Shown here piece by piece: positions 20,411 to 28,545 of a stretch of DNA of 64,000 nt. The position numbers and the translations under genes are program-made. The notes under the pieces were generated by a model, which was not told the DNA's origin, did no database searches, and saw only the letters and a list, made by a program, of their open reading frames with translations. Positions within the stretch are counted from its first letter, which is position 1. Each line of letters opens with the position of its first letter. Source of the stretch: Bacteroides fragilis (lineage in GTDB: Bacteria; Bacteroidota; Bacteroidia; Bacteroidales; Bacteroidaceae); NCBI RefSeq assembly GCF_002849695.1, contig NZ_CP018939.1, forward strand, positions 1-64,000, written 5' to 3'.

Positions 20411-21034
20411 TTATTTTATAGTTCCTTCTCGAATGATATAATCATAGGCATTCTTCACCTTATCAATACACTCATTACTGATTGCTAATGTATTTATACG
20501 TTCCATAGCAACAGAAGCTGGTATTTCTTCTGTAACAAAACCAACTTGCCTAAGAATATCAACAACCTGTTCTTTTGTTTCATATCTTACCGCAGTTCTC
20601 ATGTTGTTAGGTAAAAAGAATATTTTGGCTTTTACATTCAAATATTGCAATACTTGGATAAAAAAGCCTGTGCTATCCATTGTAAATTTATCGTATTTAA
20701 ATGGGCAAATTATTATATCCGCAGCTTTAAGAATAGTTCCCAAAGCATCATCATCAATCTTACCGGGCAAATCTATTAATAAATTTCCTTGCTCAACCTT
20801 AGTAAAATCACTAATAATTTTAGCAACATTAGATATATCGGTTTGTATAACTTCATATTTAGGTTCATTATCATAAGTTGCAATATCTTCTTTTCGTCTA
20901 TCCGACAATGAACGCTGAAAATCTAAATCCAATACAAGAACCTCTTTTCCTTTTTCTACTAGATAGTTGGCAAATTGTATGCAATTAGTTGTTTTACCAC
21001 AACCGCCCTTCTGATTTCCGAATAATATTATCAT
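20411..21034 (-). CDS. parA: ParA family ATPase (TraA-like)
   Basis: About 207 aa starting at MIILFGNQKGGCGKTT, where the deviant Walker A motif KGGCGKTT begins at residue 9. It has the DLDFQRSLSDRR and LLIDLPGKID motifs of ParA/MinD ATPases. The short length without an N-terminal HTH fits type Ib ParA or CTnDOT TraA. An upstream in-frame ATG would add 25 residues inside mobA, but starting at MIILF puts the P-loop in the usual place. It acts in plasmid segregation or in organising transfer. The likely partner is the DUF3408-like protein or the RHH protein at 28294-28545. Confidence 0.88.
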   Translation of the reverse strand: MIILFGNQKGGCGKTTNCIQFANYLVEKGKEVLVLDLDFQRSLSDRRKEDIATYDNEPKYEVIQTDISNVAKIISDFTKVEQGNLLIDLPGKIDDDALGTILKAADIIICPFKYDKFTMDSTGFFIQVLQYLNVKAKIFFLPNNMRTAVRYETKEQVVDILRQVGFVTEEIPASVAMERINTLAISNECIDKVKNAYDYIIREGTIK

Positions 21035-21050
21035 ATCTTTATTGTTTTTA

Positions 21051-22613
21051 TTAATTTTGTTGCTGCCCTCTTTTCTTTTTCCTATTAGGAGATTTATCTT
21101 GCTGTACATTTATATGCTGGCTAAGAATATCACAAATAGCATCAATTAGATTAAATCCCCTTGCCAGTTCTGAATTTTGTTCAACATTTATACCTTCCAT
21201 CTTATCAAGAGCAACTATAGTAATTCTATCTTTACTATAGCTCTTTTCTATAAGATTGATTCCTAAATCATCAGAACTAACAATTACTTTATTCTTTTTA
21301 TCTATTAGATAAATTAAATTATCATCCTCAACAAAAATAATACCTTTTTCTCTTAATGTAGAATGCAAATCTGAACTATGAGCCAAATAACTATCCATCA
21401 TATCAGAATAGATGGTATTTTTTTTATCTATATGCTCTTGAATCAAAATATCATCTTTTTTCACATGATAAATTCTACTTAACAACTCTGCTTCTTTGAC
21501 TGTAGTAACATTAAATTTATTTGCTTCATACACTCTGCTATTATATCTAAGTTCTTTCAATAGATTTTTATCAAGAACCAATAAAGCCTTATCGTCACCA
21601 TTTATAAATATCGTGCCGTTCATAGAAAACCTATAACCATAATCCAACATCGATTTCTTGAAACTATCCATTGTGTTTTTTGTTCCATCCTTCAAAAGAA
21701 GATTAATTATGCTATTACAATGTTCTACTTTTGCTCGTTTATTGGGTTCCGCTAAAAGCTCCTTCAAGTCCATAACTTCCCCACCCTTCAAAACTCTCTT
21801 ATTTCTATAGTCAATTAATGTATATCCATAAGGTTTGATATGCCCTTTTCCTGTATGAAAAACTAAATTTATACCAAACTTCTCTTTCATTAAAGTTTGA
21901 AGCTCCGTATAGGAAAGTCCTCGCTTGTATTTAAATAAAAGAGCTGTTATCTGTTTTCTTCTATCTTCATCAGGTATATATTGCTTAGCTTTATCTTTTA
22001 TCTGCTCTAATTGAATCGAAGCGTGTATTTCACCACCCTTATACAATATTAATAATCCATCCTTTTCTCTTAACTTCCACCCAGATTGTTCAAGCAACAA
22101 CTTATACTGTTGCACTGTAGAAAAAGAAAACTCCATGTATTTTAAAATATCTTCCTTAGCTTTCAAAGATAAATCTATATTCATTATCTGATTTATAACT
22201 TTCTGTGAGCGTACAGCTTCCATGTTATCTTTTACCTTCTGTCCGTTCTTCTGCACACGTGTGGAAACAATATGCACATGATTATTTTCTGTATCAGAAT
22301 GAAAATATATCATATAAGGATTATTCCCATAACCCATTTTATCTATATATTGCAAAGCTACATTTTTCAAATCTTCAGCCGAATATTCACGACCTCTACA
22401 AGAAATCACAGCATGAAATTGCTTTGCCTTGACCGCAGGATTAGTTCTACAAACAGATTCCATATAGGCTATATAATCTGACTTCTTCAAATTATCTGGA
22501 TTCATAGCAAAATTTTCTGCAACAAGAAGCTCGCTCTTGCCTTCCTCATTCTTTCGCTCATTATAACTGATTCCAGCGAAAGAAGTTGCTGCTTTTAAAA
22601 CTACTACTACCAT
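21051..22613 (-). CDS. mobA: MobA relaxase (relaxase/mobilization nuclease domain)
   Basis: About 520 aa from the ATG giving MVVVVLKAATSFAGISYNERK. The N-terminal 130 residues hold the relaxase fold, with a candidate catalytic Tyr in ISYNERK and the metal-binding HSDTENNHVHIVSTRV triad near residue 105. This is the MobA/VirD2 (PF03432) layout. The remaining 390 residues are an uncharacterised C-terminal region. It nicks oriT and pilots the strand into the coupling protein. Downstream genes parA and DUF3408 follow within 60 bases. MobC lies upstream, separated by L module L2. Confidence 0.88.
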   Translation of the reverse strand: MVVVVLKAATSFAGISYNERKNEEGKSELLVAENFAMNPDNLKKSDYIAYMESVCRTNPAVKAKQFHAVISCRGREYSAEDLKNVALQYIDKMGYGNNPYMIYFHSDTENNHVHIVSTRVQKNGQKVKDNMEAVRSQKVINQIMNIDLSLKAKEDILKYMEFSFSTVQQYKLLLEQSGWKLREKDGLLILYKGGEIHASIQLEQIKDKAKQYIPDEDRRKQITALLFKYKRGLSYTELQTLMKEKFGINLVFHTGKGHIKPYGYTLIDYRNKRVLKGGEVMDLKELLAEPNKRAKVEHCNSIINLLLKDGTKNTMDSFKKSMLDYGYRFSMNGTIFINGDDKALLVLDKNLLKELRYNSRVYEANKFNVTTVKEAELLSRIYHVKKDDILIQEHIDKKNTIYSDMMDSYLAHSSDLHSTLREKGIIFVEDDNLIYLIDKKNKVIVSSDDLGINLIEKSYSKDRITIVALDKMEGINVEQNSELARGFNLIDAICDILSQHINVQQDKSPNRKKKRGQQQN

Positions 22614-22741
22614 ACTTCTAACTTTACAGTGCAAATATACAAACAAATATTCAATAAAAGAATATTTTCATATAATTTATTCATATATTATATATATCAA
22701 TAATATATAAATATATAATATTGATATATATAATATTTTTT

Positions 22742-22982
22742 CCTAAAGTTTTTGGTATCATAATAATGTTTTCTCTTCGTTCATGTCCGGCAGAACCCGG
22801 AAGTGTGCGGTATCAAATTCTTTCCCGGTTTCTTGTCTGTGTTCGCAGAAAAGGTATCAATTAGATAAAATCCTTTTGCTGATGGACGGCAGTTCCTGAA
22901 TAGTGTCGGTATCATTTCCTTTATGGTGCAGCCGTCTTTCTGTATTCAGGAGTGAAGAGAAACGACACAACAAACTTTAGGG
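22742..22982 (+). repeat. L module L2 (GGTATCA motifs) between mobC and mobA
   Basis: Motifs begin at 22754, 22809, 22853 and 22908, with spacings of 55, 44 and 55. The module is bounded by CCTAAAGTTT and AAACTTTAGGG. It is flanked on both sides by AT-rich palindromic tracts (22665-22740 and 23015-23050). It has no R module. It lies within the mobC-mobA intergenic space and probably contains or perturbs the mobA promoter. Confidence 0.88.
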
Positions 22983-23046
22983 AAAGTACAACAATGCTTT
23001 ATTTACAACTAGTATAATATATATATCAATATTATATATACATATA

Positions 23047-23403
23047 TTATTTGATTGACATTAACTTACGCCAAGTAACATTCAATTTATCCTGCATAAT
23101 CACATACTCCGCCATTCTCCTTTCAACCTCGTTAAGAATATCTTGATTAGTTTCTTCCTTATGAATATTTACATATCTAGCCAACTGATTTATGTTGTTT
23201 CCTATTCGTTTCATTTCCAAACAAATTTCATCCATTGAGCGAATAAATTCTTTAGGGTCAATAAGACCAACTCCTTTCCTAAATACTCTCTGTCTAAAAT
23301 AGTCCGACATACATTTACTTGATTTAGAAGCTTTAGTTAATTCTTCATATTCCAATTTTGTCAAACGAACTTTCACAATTCTATTTCTTTTATTTTCTTT
23401 CAT
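23047..23403 (-). CDS. mobC: MobC-like relaxosome accessory protein
   Basis: This 118-aa protein has an N-terminal ribbon-helix-helix-like segment (RIVKVRLTKLEYEELTKAS), then the conserved MobC block LEMKRIGNNINQLARYVN near residue 80. MobC proteins bind oriT and assist relaxase nicking. It is transcribed towards mobA. The region directly upstream carries three hairpins, proposed here as oriT. Confidence 0.87.
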   Translation of the reverse strand: MKENKRNRIVKVRLTKLEYEELTKASKSSKCMSDYFRQRVFRKGVGLIDPKEFIRSMDEICLEMKRIGNNINQLARYVNIHKEETNQDILNEVERRMAEYVIMQDKLNVTWRKLMSIK

Positions 23404-23425
23404 ACTATGATATTAAATGATATAT

Positions 23426-23503
23426 GCCCCCAAGTTGCGAGGGGGCTAAACTCCTGATTTATCAGGCAAGATTTGGTTTTTGTGTCCACAAAAACACATC
23501 TTG
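23426..23503. other. oriT: Candidate oriT: three consecutive hairpins upstream of mobC
   Basis: GCCCCC (23426-23431) pairs with GGGGGC (23441-23446). CCTGAT (23453-23458) pairs with ATCAGG (23461-23466). CAAGAT, a three-base bulge and GTTTTTGTG (23467-23484) pair with CACAAAAAC, a two-base bulge and ATCTTG (23487-23503). Dense inverted repeats immediately upstream of a mobC-mobA pair are the usual setting of oriT. The nic site cannot be read from sequence alone. The third hairpin could also act as a terminator or attenuator. Confidence 0.55.
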
Positions 23504-23580
23504 CTATTAATTTCTACAAACGCAAATATATAAATTCCTAAACACCCTGCCAAACAAAAGGGAAAAGAATACAATTAGAT

Positions 23581-24137
23581 AAGTTTTTGGTATCATAATA
23601 ATGTTTTCTCTTCGTCCATGTCCGGCAGAACCCAGAAGCGTGCGGTATCAAATTCTTTCCCAGTTTCCTGCCTGTGTTCGCAGAAAAGGTATCAATTAGA
23701 TGAAATCCTTTTGCTGATGGACGGCAGTTCCGGAATGATGTGCGGTATCGTTTCTTTTATAATGCAGCCGTCTTTCTGTATTCAGGAGTGGAGAGAAACG
23801 ACACAACAAACTTTAGGGAAAAGAAAATTTTCGTGTAGCTCTTTCCGGTTTTCGAGGAAGTGTATCAATCACATATTATATATCCATTTATTCATATATT
23901 ATATATTCATATATTATTTATATATATAATATGATATTTTATTCCTGTTCTTTTTCCCTAATGTTTTATGGTATCAATTTTTTGTGGCCGACTTCCGGCA
24001 GCTTTTAGTATTTGGTATCAAAAGGTCGCTCTGCAGAATGTGCCAAGAATAATAATTCGGTATCATTTCATCATGCTATGTTTGCCCATCAGTGCCGGAA
24101 CTCGGAAAGGTACGATATCAATTTCTTTCCCTTTAGT
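23581..24137 (+). repeat. Complete L-AT-R module (L3 + R2) beside oriV
   Basis: L motifs begin at 23589, 23644, 23688 and 23744 (spacings 55, 44, 56). An AT-rich core follows at about 23865-23935. R motifs begin at 23970, 24014 and 24059, with a degenerate GATATCA near 24114. The left boundary repeat is shortened to AAGTTTTTGG. Open frames across it are not conserved between module copies and lack coding character. The module directly adjoins the iteron array. Confidence 0.88.
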
Positions 24138-24150
24138 ATATCATAAAGTA

Positions 24151-24561
24151 TAGGGACAAAAACCCAACTTTCTAAAATATGCTTTTTTAGATAGGGACAA
24201 AAACCCAACTTTCGGCTGATTAGTTGTATCATATAGCTTCTTTTTTTGTTAATAGATGTTCTTTTCCCTAAAGTTTGTGTTAAGATTATGAGAAAAGTTC
24301 CTTTTTTATGGGTTTATGTAATAAGAAAAGTTCCTTTTTGGTGTTTGGTAGGATTATCAGGTTTTTTTAATCAGCTAGTGATGGTAGTACCCTCAAATAT
24401 CGATGATTAACTATTTAAAAATCAGCGAATAGGGACAAAAAGTTAGGGACAAAAACCCAACTTACTAGGGACAAAAACCCAACTTACTAGGGACAAAAAC
24501 CCAAGATTGTAGGGACAGAAACCCAACTTTTAGACCCTTCATAGGGACAAAAACCCAACTT
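24151..24561. other. oriV: Iteron array, candidate origin of replication (oriV)
   Basis: The 20-bp unit TAGGGACAAAAACCCAACTT begins at 24151, 24192, 24444, 24466, 24488, 24510 and 24542, with a truncated unit at 24430. Four units are spaced exactly 22 bp apart. The 230 bases between the two clusters are AT-rich and include TTCCCTAAAGTTT near 24272, shared with the L-module borders, and two copies of GAAAAGTTCC. The array abuts the 3' end of the rep gene rather than its promoter. Such iterons are the usual binding sites of Rep_3-type initiators. Confidence 0.88.
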
Positions 24562-25719
24562 TTATTCATCTTCTTTTTCTTCTCCTATTATTCCGGGAAG
24601 CGTTTCTACCTCTTTTAATAGAACCGCCAAACAATATTCGGCTTTATTTGAAATCTTATTCCAATTCTCTCTAACATATTCACCTAAATAAAGCATCTTA
24701 TTTAACACTGCTGCATGATTATTCAAGGTAATATGTGGAATAAACTGTTGTAAATGTTCGTCCTGCATTGCAAAATGCAATGCACAAAAGTTCGTTATCA
24801 TCTTCTTTTGTCCTTTTAACAAATCTTCTTCCTTTTTTGACAATGCAGACTTAACAACCTTGAAATTAAGTTTATATGGTTGGCTATCTCCTGAATTACG
24901 ATAAACTTCTGCCATTTCAAACCAACAATCAGCCTGTTCAAACAAATCATCGTAAACAGGACGTATTACACGTCTATACAAATCTTTAAATTCGGGGTAC
25001 TTATCCTCTAGTTTTAAGAATTTCCTAAATCTATCCACATAAATAGAAAAACCACCTTTTTCTTTCCATGAACTAATCAACATATACATTCTAATTGTAT
25101 ATCTACTTTGTGCTCTTAAAGCTATTTCTTTTATATAACGTGTAAAACCTCTATCAACATTTATAAAAACTTTAGCTACCTCTCTATCCATTTCTAAAGA
25201 GAACCCTCTTGAATAAGGAGTTTTAGGGATATTAGCCTTTGTGAATAAACCTGTTATAGCCCAACTTTCTTCACCTGTTATCGGGTCTTTAATGTCAAAT
25301 TCTACAGGAATACTGATTAATTTACGAACCATACTTTTTACTTCTTTGTATTGGTCTGGACTAACACCCAAATCCCGGTAGGCAATATCTACTCTTATAC
25401 GGTCTGAATATTCTTGAAATAAGGATAATTGCTCACATGGAATAGATGTACCATATTTATCTAGATGCTGAATACTTAATTCTATGACATTCTGTAATTT
25501 TTCTATAACAGCAATTAAGATTCTAATCTGTACTGTCTTAAAATCACCAGCCATTAATGTAACCACATTAGGTTGTTTCAACCATGTGGGATTTTCAGGA
25601 AGTTCCACAGGAAGATTTGTACGAGGATGTCCTTTTCTAATTCTAACAATCTCACCGTCTATTTCTTCTTTTTCTTCTTTCACCGCACGTTTTCGGGCTT
25701 TTATTTCTCTATTTACCAT
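24562..25719 (-). CDS. repA: Plasmid replication initiator (Rep_3-like)
   Basis: This 385-aa protein has the two-winged-helix layout of Rep_3/RepB-type initiators. The first domain lies at about 45-190 (VVTLMAGDFKTVQIRILIAVIEKLQ) and the second at about 200-310, with RYTIRMYMLISSWKEKGGFSIYVDRFRKFL as the DNA-recognition region. The N-terminus is highly basic. It should bind the 22-bp iterons that begin at its own stop codon. It is the last gene of a run of small minus-strand genes from about 27.9 kb and overlaps the preceding 52-aa membrane-protein gene by 7 bases, so its translation may be coupled. Confidence 0.88.
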   Translation of the reverse strand: MVNREIKARKRAVKEEKEEIDGEIVRIRKGHPRTNLPVELPENPTWLKQPNVVTLMAGDFKTVQIRILIAVIEKLQNVIELSIQHLDKYGTSIPCEQLSLFQEYSDRIRVDIAYRDLGVSPDQYKEVKSMVRKLISIPVEFDIKDPITGEESWAITGLFTKANIPKTPYSRGFSLEMDREVAKVFINVDRGFTRYIKEIALRAQSRYTIRMYMLISSWKEKGGFSIYVDRFRKFLKLEDKYPEFKDLYRRVIRPVYDDLFEQADCWFEMAEVYRNSGDSQPYKLNFKVVKSALSKKEEDLLKGQKKMITNFCALHFAMQDEHLQQFIPHITLNNHAAVLNKMLYLGEYVRENWNKISNKAEYCLAVLLKEVETLPGIIGEEKEDE

Positions 25720-25871
25720 CGCTTATTATTTTGACTGATTAATACTCCAAAAAAAAGTAGAATAAAGAACACAAACATAAACTTGGTTATATAAAATAGC
25801 CCTATGAAAATCATTCTAAAAATAGCAATGATAATTTCTAATAGATTTCTTATTATGTTCCTCCAGTCCAT
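25713..25871 (-). CDS. Small hydrophobic protein overlapping the rep start
   Basis: This 52-aa frame starts MDWRNIIRNLLEIIIAIFRM and ends SQNNKRW. Residues 10-46 are almost entirely hydrophobic, enough for one long or two short membrane helices. Its stop lies 7 bases inside rep, so ribosomes finishing here could reinitiate at rep. No family is recognised. It may be a genuine small membrane protein or mainly a translational coupling device for rep. Confidence 0.5.
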   Translation of the reverse strand: MDWRNIIRNLLEIIIAIFRMIFIGLFYITKFMFVFFILLFFGVLISQNNKRW

Positions 25872-25881
25872 TTTCTTTGTT

Positions 25882-26094
25882 TTATAATTCCTGTCGCCAA
25901 AGCTCCGGCTGCACTATTGTATAACCAGCACTTTGCAAATATACTCTTTTAAATTCATCGGGCAACGCTCCTTCAAGGAACTGCTTTTTATGCCTAGATG
26001 CAGTCCGGCGGTCATATGGACTATTTTTAGACCAACCTCTTTTAAGGATTAGTTCCTTAAAGCATTCATCTAATGTTTTTGCTTTATCTATCAT
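25882..26094 (-). CDS. Small basic protein upstream of rep, unknown
   Basis: This 70-aa protein is rich in basic residues and contains the helix-forming stretch DRRTASRHKKQFLEGALP. It resembles short DNA-binding helical proteins but shows no clear domain. It overlaps the preceding gene by 11 bases and precedes the 52-aa gene by 10 bases, so it belongs to the rep operon. It could be a copy-number regulator, which is a guess from position only. Confidence 0.6.
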   Translation of the reverse strand: MIDKAKTLDECFKELILKRGWSKNSPYDRRTASRHKKQFLEGALPDEFKRVYLQSAGYTIVQPELWRQEL

Positions 26095-26566
26095 AATCTT
26101 TTCGTAAAGAAATTATAGGGTTTTTCATCCCTTTATACGTTTCACAAGGATTTCCTAACAGTTCGCACATAACAAAATGTACAATTTTTCCTTCATCCAA
26201 TGATAAATTCGATTTATTTGCTAATTCTACAACTAATGTATATTGATAACTATAGTTCTCAACAACAATTTCTTTTTCATTGGAAACTTCATTGTAAATC
26301 TTTCTATACTTATGCCATAAAGACGTATTAAAAAGCTCTACTGCAAGATAATTGTTTACCTGCTCTGTTGTATAGTCTTCTGGCAAACGTTTCCCTGTAA
26401 GTCTATAAACAGCCTCTATTTTTGCTTTTTTTCCTACAAACTTTTTTTTCCCAATCATCTGACAAGAAGGAAGTTCATCCCTAGATATAAAAGGCTTCAA
26501 ATCTGACCCCTTACGATATACCTTATATTCAATAAACATTCTATCTATATTTTGATTATATGACAT
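26084..26566 (-). CDS. Unknown 160-aa protein of the rep-linked operon
   Basis: A mostly helical, charged protein without signal peptide or membrane segment. It contains VGKKAKIEAVYRLTGKRLPEDYT and a C-terminal LRKDYDR. The start follows an AT-rich gap. The 3' end overlaps the next gene by 11 bases. No family is recognised. The context suggests a cytoplasmic accessory protein of the replicon. Confidence 0.6.
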   Translation of the reverse strand: MSYNQNIDRMFIEYKVYRKGSDLKPFISRDELPSCQMIGKKKFVGKKAKIEAVYRLTGKRLPEDYTTEQVNNYLAVELFNTSLWHKYRKIYNEVSNEKEIVVENYSYQYTLVVELANKSNLSLDEGKIVHFVMCELLGNPCETYKGMKNPIISLRKDYDR

Positions 26567-26600
26567 CTATTCCATTCAACACAATTCGATAAAATTATAG

Positions 26601-26912
26601 TCATTTATCCCAATCGTAATTATCATAATCTATCTCCTTTCCCTTGGCATGGCATTCAGCTACATAATCAGCCCATTTCTTTCTTTTCGTCACATCAAAG
26701 GGCATACGTAAAAACTCATCTTTCCAAGGCTGTATAAAGTAATCAAAATCGTGTTTGTTGGTCACGTACTGAACGGCATCTCTAATACCATTATACTCAT
26801 ATTGTTCTTGTGATAAAGGTTCATCACCTAGTTGGGAGTAGATGTTTGCCACCTCTCGAAGCATCTTGCCAAATTCTTTGTATGTGGCAAAATTCTTTTC
26901 TTTTTTATCCAT
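26601..26912 (-). CDS. Unknown 103-aa acidic protein
   Basis: It starts MDKKEKNFATYKEFGKML and ends with an acidic Tyr/Asp-rich tail (IDYDNYDWDK). It is helical with no membrane segment, and preceded by a purine-rich GGAACTATC-like leader. It belongs to a run of small minus-strand genes feeding towards rep. No function can be assigned from sequence. Confidence 0.6.
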   Translation of the reverse strand: MDKKEKNFATYKEFGKMLREVANIYSQLGDEPLSQEQYEYNGIRDAVQYVTNKHDFDYFIQPWKDEFLRMPFDVTKRKKWADYVAECHAKGKEIDYDNYDWDK

Positions 26913-26932
26913 GATAGTTCCTTTCTATATCT

Positions 26933-27076
26933 TTATGAATTAAAAAGCTCATCCATATCTTGATAATCTATGCAGTTTATAGGGATACATAAATCAGGGT
27001 CATCTAATTTGATGTCAGGTCCCCAACATTCTAGTTGTTTTGCGCAATCAATACAGAAATATTCTTCATTTTCCAT
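26933..27076 (-). CDS. 47-aa cysteine-containing small protein
   Basis: The frame reads MENEEYFCIDCAKQLECWGP and ends MDELFNS. It has five cysteines, including a CIDC pair followed by C17, C30 and C35, so a small metal-binding knuckle is possible. A GGAATAAAA purine-rich leader precedes the ATG. It has the acidic bias of its neighbour. A coding role is supported by tight packing between flanking genes, not by homology. Confidence 0.5.
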   Translation of the reverse strand: MENEEYFCIDCAKQLECWGPDIKLDDPDLCIPINCIDYQDMDELFNS

Positions 27077-27104
27077 TTTATTCCTTTCGAATTAATTTTA
27101 AATA

Positions 27105-27326
27105 TTAATCTTTTTCTAAAAAAGTGTTAGTAGTATTCAACACTCCGGCTGAATCCCGATTTTTACCATCACGCACAAAAAAACTATCGCTTAACAGCCT
27201 TTCATAATCGATTTTATTCATAAGAATAACACTCGCACTGCCATCTATATACAGTTTGCATTGCATGAATTGAGTTCCTTTTACTTCCTCAATTACATCT
27301 ATTTGCATTGTTCTTTTTTTACTCAT
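27105..27326 (-). CDS. Small protein, unknown (73 aa)
   Basis: I chose the ATG giving MSKKRTMQIDVIEEVKGTQ. A TTG seven codons earlier would overlap the previous gene's stop. It has alternating hydrophobic strands (QCKLYIDGSASVILM) and may be a small beta-sheet protein. No family is recognised. Part of the rep-linked small-gene operon. Confidence 0.55.
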   Translation of the reverse strand: MSKKRTMQIDVIEEVKGTQFMQCKLYIDGSASVILMNKIDYERLLSDSFFVRDGKNRDSAGVLNTTNTFLEKD

Positions 27327-27343
27327 ATCTGTCCAGTTTTGAA

Positions 27344-27571
27344 TCAAACAAAAACATGAATTATCTCACCATAAGTATCTTTCATGATTTTACAGGGACA
27401 CGTACCTTGACGGTAACGTAAGCATGTTGTATCACATTCATCGGTGCATACGTGACCAATAACCGTATGTGGCACATCATTATCTATTAGTCCTCCTAAT
27501 TCATCATTATCATTCATAACGAATATTTTGCCACGAATTTCAATTGCTAAATATTTCCATTTCTTTCCCAT
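27344..27571 (-). CDS. Small cysteine-rich protein, unknown (75 aa)
   Basis: I chose the ATG giving MGKKWKYLAIEIRGKIFVMN, which leaves 13 bases after the previous stop. The C-terminal half has CTDECDTTCLRYRQGTCPC, a six-cysteine cluster suggesting zinc or iron-sulfur binding. Longer starts would run into the preceding gene. Function unknown. Confidence 0.58.
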   Translation of the reverse strand: MGKKWKYLAIEIRGKIFVMNDNDELGGLIDNDVPHTVIGHVCTDECDTTCLRYRQGTCPCKIMKDTYGEIIHVFV

Positions 27572-27584
27572 ATTGTATTGAGAG

Positions 27585-27877
27585 TTATTCAGTAGCCTTT
27601 TTGATAGCATTACATAATACATCATAGGCAGGTTCTTCTACGCAGACATATTTTAGTGCTTCTTGGCACGCTTCTAATAATTCAGGAGCAGCCGCTATTA
27701 ACTTGGCTCTCTTCCGTTGCTTTTTCGTTCCATTCTCATGTCCCCCAATGGAAAACCTACAATAGCCAAAGGAAACTCAATGGATGTATCTTCTTTTATC
27801 AAAATTGCACTATCAGGAAAGCTGGGAGTAGTTGTTTCAACCGTTTTCCATTTTATAAAACCTTCTTTTTTGCTCAT
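27585..27877 (-). pseudogene. Small phage/plasmid-type protein with LIAAAPELLEAC motif, frameshifted
   Basis: Read from ATG at 27877 the frame begins MSKKEGFIKWKTVETTTPSF and runs to about residue 47. A one-base shift near the C run at 27740-27745 then continues as KRAKLIAAAPELLEACQEAL to the stop at 27585. The AKLIAAAPELLEAC pattern is common in small Bacteroidales phage and plasmid proteins, so the two halves clearly belong together. A homopolymer sequencing error is the likely cause. The gene is not covered by the second pass, so it cannot be checked here. Confidence 0.6.
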
Positions 27878-27932
27878 ATTTATATCGTTTTGAATCAGAA
27901 GTCTTAGAGACTTAATTTATGTATATTTCTAT

Positions 27933-27985
27933 AAAAATATTACCTTAGAGTTACTTTTGTACAAAATGTTGGTGATACCCCATTT
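27933..27985 (+). repeat. Half-copy of the inverted-repeat element at 49515-49588
   Basis: The stretch ending AAATGTTGGTGATACCCC and followed by ATTTATG matches the right arm of the element downstream of vapD. The preceding TTACTTTTGTA is also similar. The left arm is absent. It lies in the gap between two small-gene groups. Confidence 0.55.
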
Positions 27986-27999
27986 ATGTATTAAAATAA

Positions 28000-28030
28000 G
28001 GCTATTAACTAGTTTAATAGCCCATTTTTG
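28000..28030 (-). terminator. Terminator downstream of the RHH operon
   Basis: GGCTATTAA (28000-28008) pairs perfectly with TTAATAGCC (28014-28022). An A/T-rich flank lies on the minus-strand side and TTTTTG on the plus-strand side. It lies 22 bases beyond the stop at 28044 and separates the RHH genes from the rep-linked small genes. Confidence 0.7.
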
Positions 28031-28043
28031 ATTTCAAATACTA

Positions 28044-28259
28044 TCAAACGTATTTATCCAATTCTTTTTCTAGCTTTTCCCTATCAATCTCTGGAAATAG
28101 TTCAAGAACAAGACTTAGCGAATCGCAATAATTGTTTGCATAGTTTTCTGTATCCATCAATCGTAACACCATTGAACAAAAAATACTCTTTTCCTGCTTA
28201 AAAGTACGATTTAGCACAGAACTAGATAATCTGAAAATTTTCTTCTCTACTCCAATCAT
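28044..28259 (-). CDS. Small protein downstream of RHH gene, unknown (71 aa)
   Basis: It starts MIGVEKKIFRLSSSVLNRTF and has an acidic helical C-terminus (ELFPEIDREKLEKELDKYV). The gene follows the RHH gene by 34 bases and ends at a terminator, so the two form a bicistronic unit. RHH genes paired with a small partner can be toxin-antitoxin or partition modules. Neither is proven here. Confidence 0.6.
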   Translation of the reverse strand: MIGVEKKIFRLSSSVLNRTFKQEKSIFCSMVLRLMDTENYANNYCDSLSLVLELFPEIDREKLEKELDKYV

Positions 28260-28293
28260 AAATTAATCCTTTCACATTTCTAATAATTGACTA

Positions 28294-28545
28294 TTAATCT
28301 GTAGCTTTCTTCAATGCTTCAAAAGAAGACAAGTAATTATCAACAGCTTTATTTAACGCTGCATATTTATCTTTCCACGTTCTTATTTGCCGTTGTGTTT
28401 CAATATGCTTATCATTCAAAGTTGCATAATTCTGAATAGCGAATCTAATAGCTTTAGCATCTGTTTTTTCACTAGATAATTTTTTTAGATTTTCTAACTC
28501 TGCACAGGCTGCATCGTCTAAGCGTAATGTAAACTCTTTTTTCAT
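28294..28545 (-). CDS. Ribbon-helix-helix (CopG/Arc-like) protein
   Basis: This 83-aa protein has an N-terminal RHH pattern, EFTLRLDDAACAELENLKKL, with an alternating strand (TLRLDD) then two helices. A coiled-coil-like C-terminal helix follows. It should bind DNA as a dimer. Possible roles are autorepressor, antitoxin or centromere-binding partner of ParA. Its ATG overlaps the stop of a 27-codon leader ORF that sits on the shared promoter-leader. Confidence 0.72.
   Translation of the reverse strand: MKKEFTLRLDDAACAELENLKKLSSEKTDAKAIRFAIQNYATLNDKHIETQRQIRTWKDKYAALNKAVDNYLSSFEALKKATD

Noticed and set aside
23618-23929. 103-aa open frame also seen at 35504-35815, as a possible conserved protein
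   Set aside because: Both lie in L-AT-R modules that are near-identical there. The frame is not kept in the L1, L2 or L4 modules, has no ribosome-binding context and runs into the AT-rich core.
23581-24137. GGTATCA modules as transposon ends or insertion sequences
   Set aside because: No transposase is encoded, no target-site duplication is visible, and the internal motif phasing is not typical of transposon ends.
24151-24561. CRISPR-like array
   Set aside because: The units are 20-22 bp with almost no spacers and no cas genes are present. They abut rep and behave as iterons.
27585-27877. Programmed ribosomal frameshift gene
   Set aside because: The shift is at a plain C run without a slippery heptamer or structured downstream element. 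Homopolymer error is more likely in this assembly.
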